NCBI RefSeq assembly: GCF_008033235.1
Contig: NZ_CP042432.1
Location: 2,914,001 to 2,978,000, forward strand
DNA from: Anseongella ginsenosidimutans
GTDB lineage: Bacteria; Bacteroidota; Bacteroidia; Sphingobacteriales; Sphingobacteriaceae
DNA length: 64,000 bases
Direction: 5' to 3'
Shown one piece after another: positions 25,885 through 34,878 of the stretch (positions are counted from its first letter, which is position 1; each line of letters opens with the position of its first letter). The notes below the pieces were generated by a model. That model saw nothing but the letters and a program-made list of their open reading frames with translations, ran no database searches and had not been told where the DNA came from. Made by a program: the position numbers and the translations under genes.

Positions 25885-27105
25885 TTAGCGAGCCGTTTTC
25901 CCGTGTGCCAAATCCGGGAGCAAGCCTGCTATGATCCCCATCAGCGGGAGAAAGGCGCAGATCTTAAATACATATTCGATACTGGTTTGGTCTGCCAGCC
26001 AGCCAAGCACGGCGGAGCCGATTCCGCCCATTCCGAAGGCGAAGCCGAAGAACAGCCCGGCGATCATGCCTACTTTACCCGGCACCAGATCCGTAGCGTA
26101 AACAAGAATGGCTGAAAACGCGGAAGAAATAATAACTCCTATTACCGCGGACAGGATGATCGTCCAGAACAAGCCGGTATAAGGCAGCATGAGCGTAAAC
26201 GGAGCTGCGCCCAGGATAGAAAACCAGATAACGCGCTTCCTGCCGTAGCGGTCGCCAAGCGGCCCGCCGATGATCGTACCTGCCGCTACTGCCGCGAGAA
26301 AGACAAAGAGATAGATCTGCGACTGCTGTACGCTAACATGGAACTTTTCAATAAGAAAGAAGGTGAAATAGCTGGTCATGGAAGCCATGTAAAAGTACTT
26401 TGAAAAGATCAGCAGCAACAAGATAACAATAGAAAAAATCACCTTCTTCCTGTCAAGGGCAAAATCGGCGACAGGAGGCGAAGCAGTATTTGCGGACGCT
26501 TTTTTAAGGATTACATTCGCCTGGTACCAGCGGCCCACCCCTATAAGAATGATAATTGCCAGGACAGCTGCCAGGGCAAACCAGCTGATATGCGCCTGAC
26601 CCAAAGGAATCACAATCAGGGCCGCCAGTAACGGGCCTATGGCGCTGCCCGCATTGCCTCCCACCTGGAAAATAGATTGTGCGAGCCCCTTTTTACCGCC
26701 CGAAGCCAGGTGAGCTACCCTTGACGCCTCCGGATGAAAAACGGAAGAACCCATACCTATGAGGCTTACCGATGCCAGTATCATTAAGAAACTGCCCGCA
26801 AAAGCCAGGCAGAGCAAGCCCGAAAAAGTAAAGGACATTCCTATGGACAACGACTGAGGATTGGGTTTTTTATCCGTGAAATGCCCCACAAATGGCTGAA
26901 GAATAGAAGCTGTAAGCTGAAATACTAATGTAATAAGGCCTATTTGCGTAAAACTTAGCCCGTAATTTCTCTTGAGCAGGGGATAAACCGCCGGAATGAC
27001 CGACTGAATCAGGTCATTCAGCAAATGTGTAAAGCTTATCGCGAATAAGATCGCGTAAACGGTAGACTGCACGGATTTTGATGAAGCAGGAAGTGATGTT
27101 TGCAT
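25885..27105 (-). CDS. fsr: MFS efflux transporter, fosmidomycin-resistance (Fsr) type
   Basis: 406 residues, 12 membrane helices. FAISFTHLLNDLIQSVIPAVYP at the N-terminus and GSSVFHPEASRVAH in the middle are the signature of the Fsr group of major facilitator exporters. It lies 12 nt downstream of a GntR/FadR regulator gene and is almost certainly in its operon, so efflux is likely induced by a small effector of that regulator. The true substrate may differ from fosmidomycin. Confidence 0.88.
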   Translation of the reverse strand: MQTSLPASSKSVQSTVYAILFAISFTHLLNDLIQSVIPAVYPLLKRNYGLSFTQIGLITLVFQLTASILQPFVGHFTDKKPNPQSLSIGMSFTFSGLLCLAFAGSFLMILASVSLIGMGSSVFHPEASRVAHLASGGKKGLAQSIFQVGGNAGSAIGPLLAALIVIPLGQAHISWFALAAVLAIIILIGVGRWYQANVILKKASANTASPPVADFALDRKKVIFSIVILLLLIFSKYFYMASMTSYFTFFLIEKFHVSVQQSQIYLFVFLAAVAAGTIIGGPLGDRYGRKRVIWFSILGAAPFTLMLPYTGLFWTIILSAVIGVIISSAFSAILVYATDLVPGKVGMIAGLFFGFAFGMGGIGSAVLGWLADQTSIEYVFKICAFLPLMGIIAGLLPDLAHGKTAR

Positions 27106-27117
27106 TTCTTTTTACAA

Positions 27118-27774
27118 TTAAATCTGACCAATGATCCGCTCCGCGGCGGCGAGGGCTTTTTTCGGGTCCTCCGCCTGGATGTGTCGCAGCAGCTCTTCAT
27201 GCAGCTCCTGGGTCTCCTGGAATTTCAGCGTGTTCGTGAATCTCTTTCGGAATAGTTTTGAAACATGGCGGGAAACGGAACGGTAAAGATCAAGCAGGAT
27301 CTCGTTGCCACAGCCTTCCGCCACAGCGAGATGAAAGTCAATATCCGCCGCTATACATTCCTTTGTCATGCCTTTGCCGGCAAAATCCTTTCTCATGGTA
27401 AGTGCAGATCGCATCTTTGCTAAATGATCAGGGCTGCGATGCAAGGCAGTTTTTTCCACAATCTTTAACTCCAGTAGCTCCCGCACCTCCACCAGGTCTT
27501 CCACATCGGCTCGTTCCAGCCTGTTCTCCAGGGGTTCGCTGGCATGAAGACGTTTTACGAAGGTGCCCAAGCCTTGTTTTACCCGTAAAAAGCCAGAATG
27601 GGCCAGGATTTTCACCGCCTCTCGCACGGTGGACCGGCCCACACCGAATGTTTCCATCAATTCGGGCTCGGTGGGAAGTTTGTCATCCACGGTATACCTG
27701 CCTTCCCGGATTTGTTCCCGGATCTTTTCGGCAACTACTTCTGCTAATGATCTTTTACGGACTATTTGTTCCAT
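27118..27774 (-). CDS. GntR/FadR-family (FCD) transcriptional regulator
   Basis: 218 residues. N-terminal winged helix with LPTEPELMETFGVGRSTVRE and FLRVKQGLGTFV; C-terminal FCD ligand-binding domain with RELLELKIVE, DIDFHLAVAEGCGN and HEELLRHI holding the metal-binding His/Asp. It regulates the adjacent efflux gene and probably itself: a dyad overlaps its predicted transcription start. Confidence 0.93.
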   Translation of the reverse strand: MEQIVRKRSLAEVVAEKIREQIREGRYTVDDKLPTEPELMETFGVGRSTVREAVKILAHSGFLRVKQGLGTFVKRLHASEPLENRLERADVEDLVEVRELLELKIVEKTALHRSPDHLAKMRSALTMRKDFAGKGMTKECIAADIDFHLAVAEGCGNEILLDLYRSVSRHVSKLFRKRFTNTLKFQETQELHEELLRHIQAEDPKKALAAAERIIGQI

Positions 27775-27787
27775 GATAAGTCATCAT

Positions 27788-27810
27788 ATCATCTGATGAT
27801 TGCAAAAGTA
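27788..27810 (-). promoter_or_regulatory. Promoter and overlapping operator of the GntR/Fsr operon
   Basis: On the minus strand the -7 box TACTTTTG occupies 27810-27803. The 13-bp dyad ATCATCTGATGAT (27788-27800) covers the expected start point about 14 nt before the regulator's ATG, a layout for autorepression by the FCD-type regulator. Confidence 0.6.
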
Positions 27811-27859
27811 CTAATTCTATTGAACCTCTAAAATTTTTTAGTTTCAATTTTAATATATG

Positions 27860-27891
27860 TTTGGAAATACGTAGGCGGCTACATAATTTTG
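27860..27891 (+). promoter_or_regulatory. Promoter of the GNAT/MarR gene group
   Basis: TTTG at 27860-27863 and TAATTTTG at 27884-27891 with a 20-nt spacer, a complete Bacteroidota-type promoter 16 nt before the ATG of the acetyltransferase gene. Confidence 0.65.
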
Positions 27892-27907
27892 TGATAAATT
27901 TATAATT

Positions 27908-28420
27908 ATGAATGCAGCGATGACCATTAAGGCCCTTAACAACGCCGATTGTCCATTCATTGTAGACCTTATATTGCCGATTCAGCAGGTGGAATTCAAC
28001 GTTCCTGTTACCCTGGAAGGGCAGCCGGACCTGTTGGACCTTGACACGTATTATTATGCTACCGGAGGGTGTTTTTGGGGCGCTTTTATTGAGGGAGAAC
28101 TAATCGGGACGATTGCGCTTATCTCCACCGGCCACCAGGCAGGCGCTCTTCGGAAAATGTTTGTAAAAAAGGAGTTCCGGGGAAAGGAACATGGGATTGC
28201 CCGGCAGTTGCTCCAGGTTCTCCTGGCATTTTGTAAGGCCCACGGAATTAACGAACTTTACCTGGGAACCGTGGATATGCTCAAGGCAGCCCACCGTTTT
28301 TACGAACGAAACGGTTTTCAACGGATCGAAGCGGCCGCCCTCCCGCCTTATTTTCCCAGGATGGCGGCTGACAACAGGTATTATCACCTTTCACTAAAAG
28401 AACCCGATGAATGTAATTGA
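27908..28420 (+). CDS. GNAT-family N-acetyltransferase
   Basis: 170 residues. The acetyl-CoA binding region is ALRKMFVKKEFRGKEHGIARQLLQ (R/Q-x-x-G-x-A pattern), followed by LYLGTVDMLKAAHRFYERNGF. Substrate unknown. Its 3' end overlaps the MarR gene by 14 nt, so it is probably co-regulated by that protein. An in-frame ATG at 27920 is an alternative start. Confidence 0.88.
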   Translation: MNAAMTIKALNNADCPFIVDLILPIQQVEFNVPVTLEGQPDLLDLDTYYYATGGCFWGAFIEGELIGTIALISTGHQAGALRKMFVKKEFRGKEHGIARQLLQVLLAFCKAHGINELYLGTVDMLKAAHRFYERNGFQRIEAAALPPYFPRMAADNRYYHLSLKEPDECN

Positions 28421-28892
28421 TGAAGCAGGGGTTTTGGCCATTTCAACCAGGCTGCAGCGTTTGAGCGATCTCATACGCAAAGACGGCTTGCAGATTTATA
28501 AAGCGCATGGAATAAATTTCGAACCTAAATGGTTCCCCGTAATTTACGCGCTGCATAAAAAGCCGGTCCTGAGCGTGGTTGAAATTGCGGCGGAAATAGG
28601 CTATACGCACCCTTCAACCATCAGCTTGCTGAAAGAGCTTGAAAAGCAGAAGCTTATCCGCTCCAAGCGCGATAAAACCGATGAGAGAAAGCGCCTGATC
28701 CAGCTGACGAAGAAGGGAAAGGACCTGGTCGGGCAAATGAAACCCGTATGGCAGCTTATTGTCGCCGCCGTAACAGATCTGATCAATACCGAAAACAATT
28801 TGATGGAGGCTGTTTCCGAAGTAGAAGACCAGTTAAAAAAGAAAAGCTTTACAGAACGGGCTCTCTCGCTAATGGAGCATCAACAAGAATAA
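28407..28892 (+). CDS. MarR-family transcriptional regulator
   Basis: 161 residues. The winged helix is clear: VVEIAAEIGYTHPSTISLLKELEKQKLI and the wing RDKTDERKRLIQLTKKG. It sits between two acetyltransferase genes (14-nt overlap upstream, 4-nt gap downstream) and likely controls this group in response to a small molecule. Confidence 0.9.
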   Translation: MNVIDEAGVLAISTRLQRLSDLIRKDGLQIYKAHGINFEPKWFPVIYALHKKPVLSVVEIAAEIGYTHPSTISLLKELEKQKLIRSKRDKTDERKRLIQLTKKGKDLVGQMKPVWQLIVAAVTDLINTENNLMEAVSEVEDQLKKKSFTERALSLMEHQQE

Positions 28893-28896
28893 ATGT

Positions 28897-29349
28897 ATGG
28901 ATATTGTAAAATATAAACCTGAATATCAACCCCATTTCGAACGACTGAACAAGGCCTGGCTGAATAAATACTTCGAAGAGGAACCTGTGGATAAATGGGT
29001 GCTTTCACATCCGGAAGCCGCTATTCTGCAGGATGGAGGCGCAATTTTATTTGCCAGGCATGAAGAGCAGATCATTGGTACGGTTGCACTGCGGGTCATC
29101 CAACCTGGAATAGCCGAGCTTACTAAAATGGCCGTAGATGAAGCATTCCAGGGCCTTGGGGCTGGAAGCCAGCTATGCAAGGCAGCGATTGAAGAGGCAA
29201 GGGCATTGCAATTTAACCGTCTGATCCTCTATTCAAGCACAAGGCTGGCGAGGGCCATCGGTATTTACAGGAAACTGGGCTTTAAGGAAATTCCTGCAGA
29301 AAAAGGAGCATATAAGCGCTGTGATATAAAAATGGAACTTACTATTTAA
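28897..29349 (+). CDS. GNAT-family N-acetyltransferase
   Basis: 150 residues. LTKMAVDEAFQGLGAGSQLCKAAIEEA is the acetyl-CoA binding motif A; STRLARAIGIYRKLGF follows as motif B. The N-terminal LNKAWLNKYFEEEPVDKW is typical of a common Bacteroidota GNAT group, in some genomes fused to MarR domains; here the MarR gene lies just upstream, which supports a shared function. Confidence 0.88.
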   Translation: MDIVKYKPEYQPHFERLNKAWLNKYFEEEPVDKWVLSHPEAAILQDGGAILFARHEEQIIGTVALRVIQPGIAELTKMAVDEAFQGLGAGSQLCKAAIEEARALQFNRLILYSSTRLARAIGIYRKLGFKEIPAEKGAYKRCDIKMELTI

Positions 29350-29357
29350 AGCAGGCG

Positions 29358-30101
29358 ATGAAAATAATCTTGATAACAGGCGCCAGCCGGGGCATAGGAG
29401 GGGCTACAGCAATACTTGCAGCAAAGGCAGGTTATGCAGTCGCGGTAAATTACCGCAGAAACAGGACTGCCGCTGAGCAGGTTGTTTCCGAGATCACCGG
29501 CAAAGGCGGCACAGCAGTAGCTATCCAGGCTGATATAACCCGGGAAGAAGAAGTGATGAAGCTATTTTCAGAAACTGATCGGGTATTTGGCAGGCTGGAC
29601 GTGCTGGTAAATAATGCGGGTATCCTTGAGCCGCAAATGAGGCTCGAAGAGATGGACGCCGCCCGGCTGAGCAGGATATTTGCAGCAAATATCACCGGGC
29701 AAATTCTCTGCGCCAGAGAAGCAGTAAAACGAATGTCGCTGAAACACGGGGGAAGCGGAGGAGCTATCGTCAACGTTTCGTCCATTGCCGCAAAAACCGG
29801 CGCTCCCGGAGAATACATTGATTATGCGGCTTCCAAAGGCGCTATCGACACTTTTACTGTGGGGCTTGCAAAAGAAGTAGCAGAGGAGGGCATCCGGGTA
29901 AACGCGGTTCGGCCTGCATTCATTTACACCGATATCCACGCAGACGGCGGCGAGCCGGGGCGTATTGAGCGAATCAAAGCATCTATTCCGTTGAGGAGGG
30001 GCGGATTGGCCGGCGAGGTCGCTGAAGCGATCCTGTGGCTGGCTTCGGAAAAATCATCCTATTCAACCGGGATATTTATAAATGTGAGCGGAGGCCGGTA
30101 A
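29358..30101 (+). CDS. FabG-like short-chain dehydrogenase/reductase
   Basis: 247 residues. ITGASRGIGGATA binds NAD(P), NNAGIL follows, NVSS carries the catalytic Ser and YAASK the Tyr/Lys. The end (YSTGIFINVSGGR) fits the FabG-like group. It follows the second GNAT gene by 8 nt and is probably the last gene of that transcript. The substrate is unknown. Confidence 0.9.
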   Translation: MKIILITGASRGIGGATAILAAKAGYAVAVNYRRNRTAAEQVVSEITGKGGTAVAIQADITREEEVMKLFSETDRVFGRLDVLVNNAGILEPQMRLEEMDAARLSRIFAANITGQILCAREAVKRMSLKHGGSGGAIVNVSSIAAKTGAPGEYIDYAASKGAIDTFTVGLAKEVAEEGIRVNAVRPAFIYTDIHADGGEPGRIERIKASIPLRRGGLAGEVAEAILWLASEKSSYSTGIFINVSGGR

Positions 30102-30170
30102 GCAGAAAACAAAGCGGGAAACAAGCCGGAAAGAAAGCGGGTAAAAAAGATTATAAAAACAAGTTTTAGT

Positions 30171-30725
30171 ATGGAAAGCAGTTATTTAAAAAGCATACGG
30201 AAGCAGCTGGAGTATTACAAGATGCTTGCTGAAAAGGCAATGGAACAGCTTCCGGAGGAAAAGTTATTCTGGCAATACAACGATGAAAGCAACAGCATTG
30301 CTGTTATTGCAAACCACATGGCGGGTAATATGATATCCCGTTTTACCGATTTCCTGACAACTGACGGAGAAAAGCCCTGGCGCAACCGGGACTCGGAATT
30401 CGAAAACATCCTTTCAAGCCGGGAGCAATTGCTAACACGGTGGAACCAAGGCTGGGCGTGCGTACTGCAAGCACTTGACAACCTCACCGAAGCCGACCTG
30501 GAAACCATCGTTTACATCCGCAACGACGGCCACACGGTAACGGAGGCCATCAACCGGCAGCTCGCCCATTCTGCTTACCACGTGGGGCAGATCGTTTTCA
30601 TTGCCAAAATGATTAAAGATACCGGCTGGAAGAGCCTGTCCGTTCCCCGCAACCGCTCCGGCGAGTATAACCAGCGCAAATTCGACCAGGAAAAAGGCAA
30701 ACGACATTTTACGGATGATCTTTAA
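30171..30725 (+). CDS. DUF1572/DinB-like protein
   Basis: 184 residues. The sequence NSIAVIANHMAGNMISRFTDFLTTDGEKPWRN is split by the family's conserved NHMAGN motif (metal His), and the C-terminal HSAYHVGQIVFIAKMI gives the HxxxHxxQ metal ligands. This is DUF1572, a DinB-superfamily four-helix protein. Such proteins may be metal-dependent thiol transferases; the substrate is unknown. Confidence 0.88.
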   Translation: MESSYLKSIRKQLEYYKMLAEKAMEQLPEEKLFWQYNDESNSIAVIANHMAGNMISRFTDFLTTDGEKPWRNRDSEFENILSSREQLLTRWNQGWACVLQALDNLTEADLETIVYIRNDGHTVTEAINRQLAHSAYHVGQIVFIAKMIKDTGWKSLSVPRNRSGEYNQRKFDQEKGKRHFTDDL

Positions 30726-30734
30726 CGTCCGTAT

Positions 30735-33556
30735 TTATTCGCTATTTCCCTTCCTGCCGGGAAGCCCGAATTTTCGAGGATAGAAGGCCAGGGAAATCAA
30801 ACCATACTGCTGCAATACATTCACTGTACCGGTAGTAATGGAGTTATTCAAGCCATAGTTGATGATACCGGTATTCTGGCGAAGTAAGTCCAGGAAGGAT
30901 AGTTTCAGTTCAAGGTTGTTTCCTTCCAGAAAACGGTAGCCGACGCTGGCATTCCATATAATAAATCCTTTGTTTTCAATACCTGTGGAGGAATTATCGT
31001 CATAACGCAAGTTGCTGCTCAGGGTTAGTTTTCTCGTACAATTGACGCTTGCGCTTAGTCCAAGTGAGGTTCCGAAGTTTTTAAATTCATAACTATTATT
31101 AGTTTGTTTACGGCGTGACCGGAAAAAACTGTTCGCCTGTGTCAGTCGTATCGCAAGAAAATCCTGGTAAGTATATAAAATCGTTAACGCCGCCGCTCCT
31201 TTAATGTTATTAACAAGATGTTTTTCTCCATTTACAAAGCTTGGATTTCGTGAGAAACCATAGTCTGCGTTCAGGCTTACCTGCCATTGATGATCATTTC
31301 TTTTGTAGGATTTATTAACCTCTCCGTAGCCTCTTAGGTACCGGTTCCCGCTGGCATTGACGATGTAATGAATACTTCGTCCTATGGTGTCATATAATGT
31401 GCTATCCGTCAAATGATCCCTGATAGTCCCCGCATTTATCCCGATTGTGTAGTTAAAATGGTTATTAGCGCTAGCGCTGAAATAGGTGTTATTGAAAGAT
31501 ATTTCCTGCTTATATGAGGGTTTCAAATCGGGATTGCCGTAATGAAAATACCAGCCGTTAATACTGTCTACCAGGGGACCAATTGATCAACGGCCGGAAA
31601 GCTTGTAGAGGAGATATATCGTAGGGAGTAAGTTGCATCATACGTATCGAATTGCTGATTTCTGTACACTATGCTTGCTGCCGGCAGTAAAGTCGCTGCG
31701 TTCTTACTGAAAAGCTGAAATTCTTTTAGAGAAGCGTTTTTCTGATTGAAAAACTGGCCTTTCAGATCCAGCTTGAAAGTCAACGTTTTTTGAAATCGTC
31801 CGTGTAGAGACCGGGAAAAAGATCGTTGTACTACTAAAGCTGGTAAGAAGTTAACTGAACGGTAGAGGCTTTTATTGGAAAGATATGCGTTCAAACCAGG
31901 GGATTGAGCTGCACTATCGATGTCATTCACAATGCGGTCCTGTTCTATCCGTTCAATATGCAGGTCCGCTTGCAGGTCAAACAGAAAACCGTTCCCCTCC
32001 GGTTGATAAAGCAGCTGATTCAATTTTTGCAACCGGAATTCAATGACGTGAAGCTGCTCGTTTTCCCTGTCATGGTATATCCTGTTGTAGTACCTGTTCT
32101 TTGCGGAATCGTACAGGGAAGAGAAACGCGTCTTTGTACGGAAGTCTTCATCCCGGTTGTTCGCGGATAAGTAATAATCAATTTGGTAGGCGGGCCCGGC
32201 ATCAAGGTTATGAAGATACCCGGTTGCGAAGCTTAGGCTGTTCGATCTTTTTGTCCGGTCCTGCAGCGCCGTGCTGAAGGTTTCAATACTATTTTCTGCC
32301 TCTGAAATGTTGCTTTCGTTAAAAGACAGTGTCCTGTTATCTTGAATGTCAAGCTGGGGCGCTATATAAAACCGGCGGGATTTAGTGCCAAGATCATACC
32401 TGGTTGACAGGTGCTGCCGGCTTGACCTGGAGTCGCTTGCTGAAGAAGTGTTTTGGATCCTGGCCGCATCGTTGCCGGTATTGATCATTGTACGGGTTTT
32501 TCGGTTCTGAACGGGACTTGTTTGTGAAATAAGAAATTCTCCCTGTATCTCATGTGTTTTGGCAGGCATCAGATGATCCAGAAAGTCATGCGTTATCCTT
32601 ACCCCGCCAGAATGTTGCCTGGTAATGCCCTGCCTGAAAAAATCGGGATAATGATCCACGCTGGCACCAACCCCCTTGAAGGTACTGTTGTCAAGAAAGT
32701 CGTCCACGCTGCCGGCGGTCTTATTTACATTATTGCTTGCGCCTACCAATGAAACCTGTGTCTTAGGGGTAAATACGTTAAACGAACCGTCTGCCTGATA
32801 CCTGGTGTCACTCCCATATCCTGCCATTGTCTTTCCGAAATAGCCTTTGCGCATATGTTCCTTCAACCGGATATTTACTTCCATCGTGGAATCGCGGGTA
32901 TCGTCGTTCTCATTCTTTTTGTATACCTGGATCTTTTCCACAGCAGCCTTCGGAATATTCTGCGTTGCTACCTTCATGTTTCCACCAAAAAAAGGCTTTC
33001 CTTCTACCAGGACAGAATTTACCTTACGTCCGTTGACGGTAATCACCCCATCACCCCATACAGTAACTCCCGGAAGTTTGCGCATCAGGTCTTCTACCAC
33101 CGCATTAGGATCCAGTTTAAATGCATCGGCATTAAACTCAAGTGTGTCTCCATTCATTCTTACCGGCGGTTCTGCTATTACCACCACTTCCTCAAGCGTA
33201 TTCTCACTCATATTCATGTTTAAAGTGCCCAGGTCAATCTTTTTTGCTTCAGCCGGAATGGTAAAATGTCTGGTCAGGGGAGTATAACCTACATAGGTGG
33301 CGACGATGAGCAGGGGAACGCCTACCGGCAAATTCCGATAGCTGAATTCTCCTGATTTGTCAGACAACTGGTAGTTCAGCAGGCTGGTGTCTGATTCCAG
33401 GTAAACCGCAAGAGTGGCAGCGGGAAGTACATAGTTATGGACGGAATCTTTTATAACACCGGAAGCTGTACCCGTATCAATAGCTTCCTTTTGTTGTGCC
33501 GAAAGAAAAAAAGGTACGGATACCAGGATGAAAAATAAAAGTGTTTTGTTCCGCAC
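30735..33556 (-). pseudogene. Outer-membrane beta-barrel (TonB-like) protein, split by a one-base frameshift
   Basis: Two adjacent frames form one 940-residue protein. The first part (from 33556) has a signal peptide, a CarboxypepD_reg-like domain (about 27-115), a plug-like region (GDTLEFNADAFK, LPGVTVWGDGVITVNGRKV) and the first barrel strands; it ends at DQLVPW-stop. Continuing in the next frame gives LVDSINGWYFHYGNPDLKPS, the expected family sequence, then the last third of the barrel. One base is missing in a four-base C/G run at 31574-31577. Intact members sit in the outer membrane. It may be a true mutation, phase variation or a sequencing error. A beta-propeller gene lies 4 nt upstream. 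Confidence 0.82.
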
Positions 33557-33560
33557 CTGA

Positions 33561-34802
33561 TTACAAGCCTTTCTTAGGTTTTAGCTGTATAATGACGGGA
33601 TTGGCGAGCCGGTCAGCCTTTAGGAAGAACTCCTTTAATTCAGACGGATAGTCAACATTTCTCCGGGAATTTTTGGCATGGTAAGAATACATTTTCGGGG
33701 AAGTAACAGCTCCGTAAACATATCCCTTATCGCAAGCCAGGATACGCGAATCATATACCGGAAGAAAAAAAGAAAGCGAGTCCGGATGGATTCTGGAATA
33801 GGAGAGGAGGTTTCCGGATCTGGAATTGTAGATATATTCTTCCCAGTGATAGTCACCTTCCCGCATGCTGAACAAGCCGAATAATAAATAGTCGTTTAAA
33901 GTGTAGGCGCTGAAAATATCAATAATAGGAGAAGGCTGTTCCTTAATGAACTGAATCCGGCTTCCGTCGTATTTTTCATTTGATGTGAAGTCGGCTGGCA
34001 AGCTGTTCGCCAGCGGGAAAATAAACCGGTATGTTCTCTGCAATCCGATGGAGTCCAGCACATGCAGGGTATATTGAAAGCTGTCGTTATACATCGCCTG
34101 CCTGGTGGCGGGATTAAAAGAAAGGTCTCGTCCTGTGCCTGTTTCATCAGCGCCATCTCGCCCTCTCTTATGTAATAGTTCATTTTTATAAAGCACGGAA
34201 TCGCTCTGATAATATCCAAGGCGAAAAAATTGTCCGGCCTTAAATTCTTTAAGTCCCGGAGGACTCACGCTAAAAAGAATCTTTTCCTGCCCGATGGAAC
34301 AAAAATCCCGGAAATAAAAGCTATAGGTATGCTTTTTGATAAAGTTTCCGTTGAAATCAAAATAAAACACGGTCCTGCCATCCTGCCTGATTTTCTCGGT
34401 CATGAAATGCGGACGAGTCACTACAAGCTGCTTTTTTACGGGATCAACCGATATGGCTTTAAATTGCATGCGGGGAAGGCTGACTTTTTCTGCTCCCGGA
34501 AGGCCGTCCAGGCGCCGGTGAAACTTTCCGTTCTTATCAAAAATGAGGATGCTATTCCCGATCCGGTCTAAAATGATGAAATAATCATCAGTAACCAGTA
34601 ATTGGTCAATTCGCTGGAACAAGCTTTCTTTCGTGCTTTCCAGCGGAATGTAATTGATTTCTTCGAATACATCAGATGCAGCTCCGCCGTGTGCGTGATG
34701 AGGGTCCACCCGCAGCGTAACTTGCTGCTGCGACATTGCATCAAATGACAAAGACTGGAAGCAGAATAATAAAGAAAAATAGAAAGTAAAAGTATATCTC
34801 AT
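33561..34802 (-). CDS. Secreted 6-bladed beta-propeller protein
   Basis: 413 residues. Signal peptide (about 1-24, ending at DAMSQ), then repeated blades of the NHL/6-bladed type common in Bacteroidota: INYIPLESTKESLFQRID, YFIILDRIGNSILIFDKNGKF, FKAISVDPVKKQLVV, VFYFDFNGNFIKK. Such proteins are lipid-anchored or periplasmic binding scaffolds near TonB-type receptors. It lies 4 nt upstream of the split outer-membrane barrel gene, so the two probably worked together. Confidence 0.8.
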   Translation of the reverse strand: MRYTFTFYFSLLFCFQSLSFDAMSQQQVTLRVDPHHAHGGAASDVFEEINYIPLESTKESLFQRIDQLLVTDDYFIILDRIGNSILIFDKNGKFHRRLDGLPGAEKVSLPRMQFKAISVDPVKKQLVVTRPHFMTEKIRQDGRTVFYFDFNGNFIKKHTYSFYFRDFCSIGQEKILFSVSPPGLKEFKAGQFFRLGYYQSDSVLYKNELLHKRGRDGADETGTGRDLSFNPATRQAMYNDSFQYTLHVLDSIGLQRTYRFIFPLANSLPADFTSNEKYDGSRIQFIKEQPSPIIDIFSAYTLNDYLLFGLFSMREGDYHWEEYIYNSRSGNLLSYSRIHPDSLSFFLPVYDSRILACDKGYVYGAVTSPKMYSYHAKNSRRNVDYPSELKEFFLKADRLANPVIIQLKPKKGL

Positions 34803-34878
34803 AAGCTTGGTAAGGGTATCTTGAAACTAAGATAATGATTATTTTGCAAATTCGCTTTCTGCTAAATATATTAGCAAG

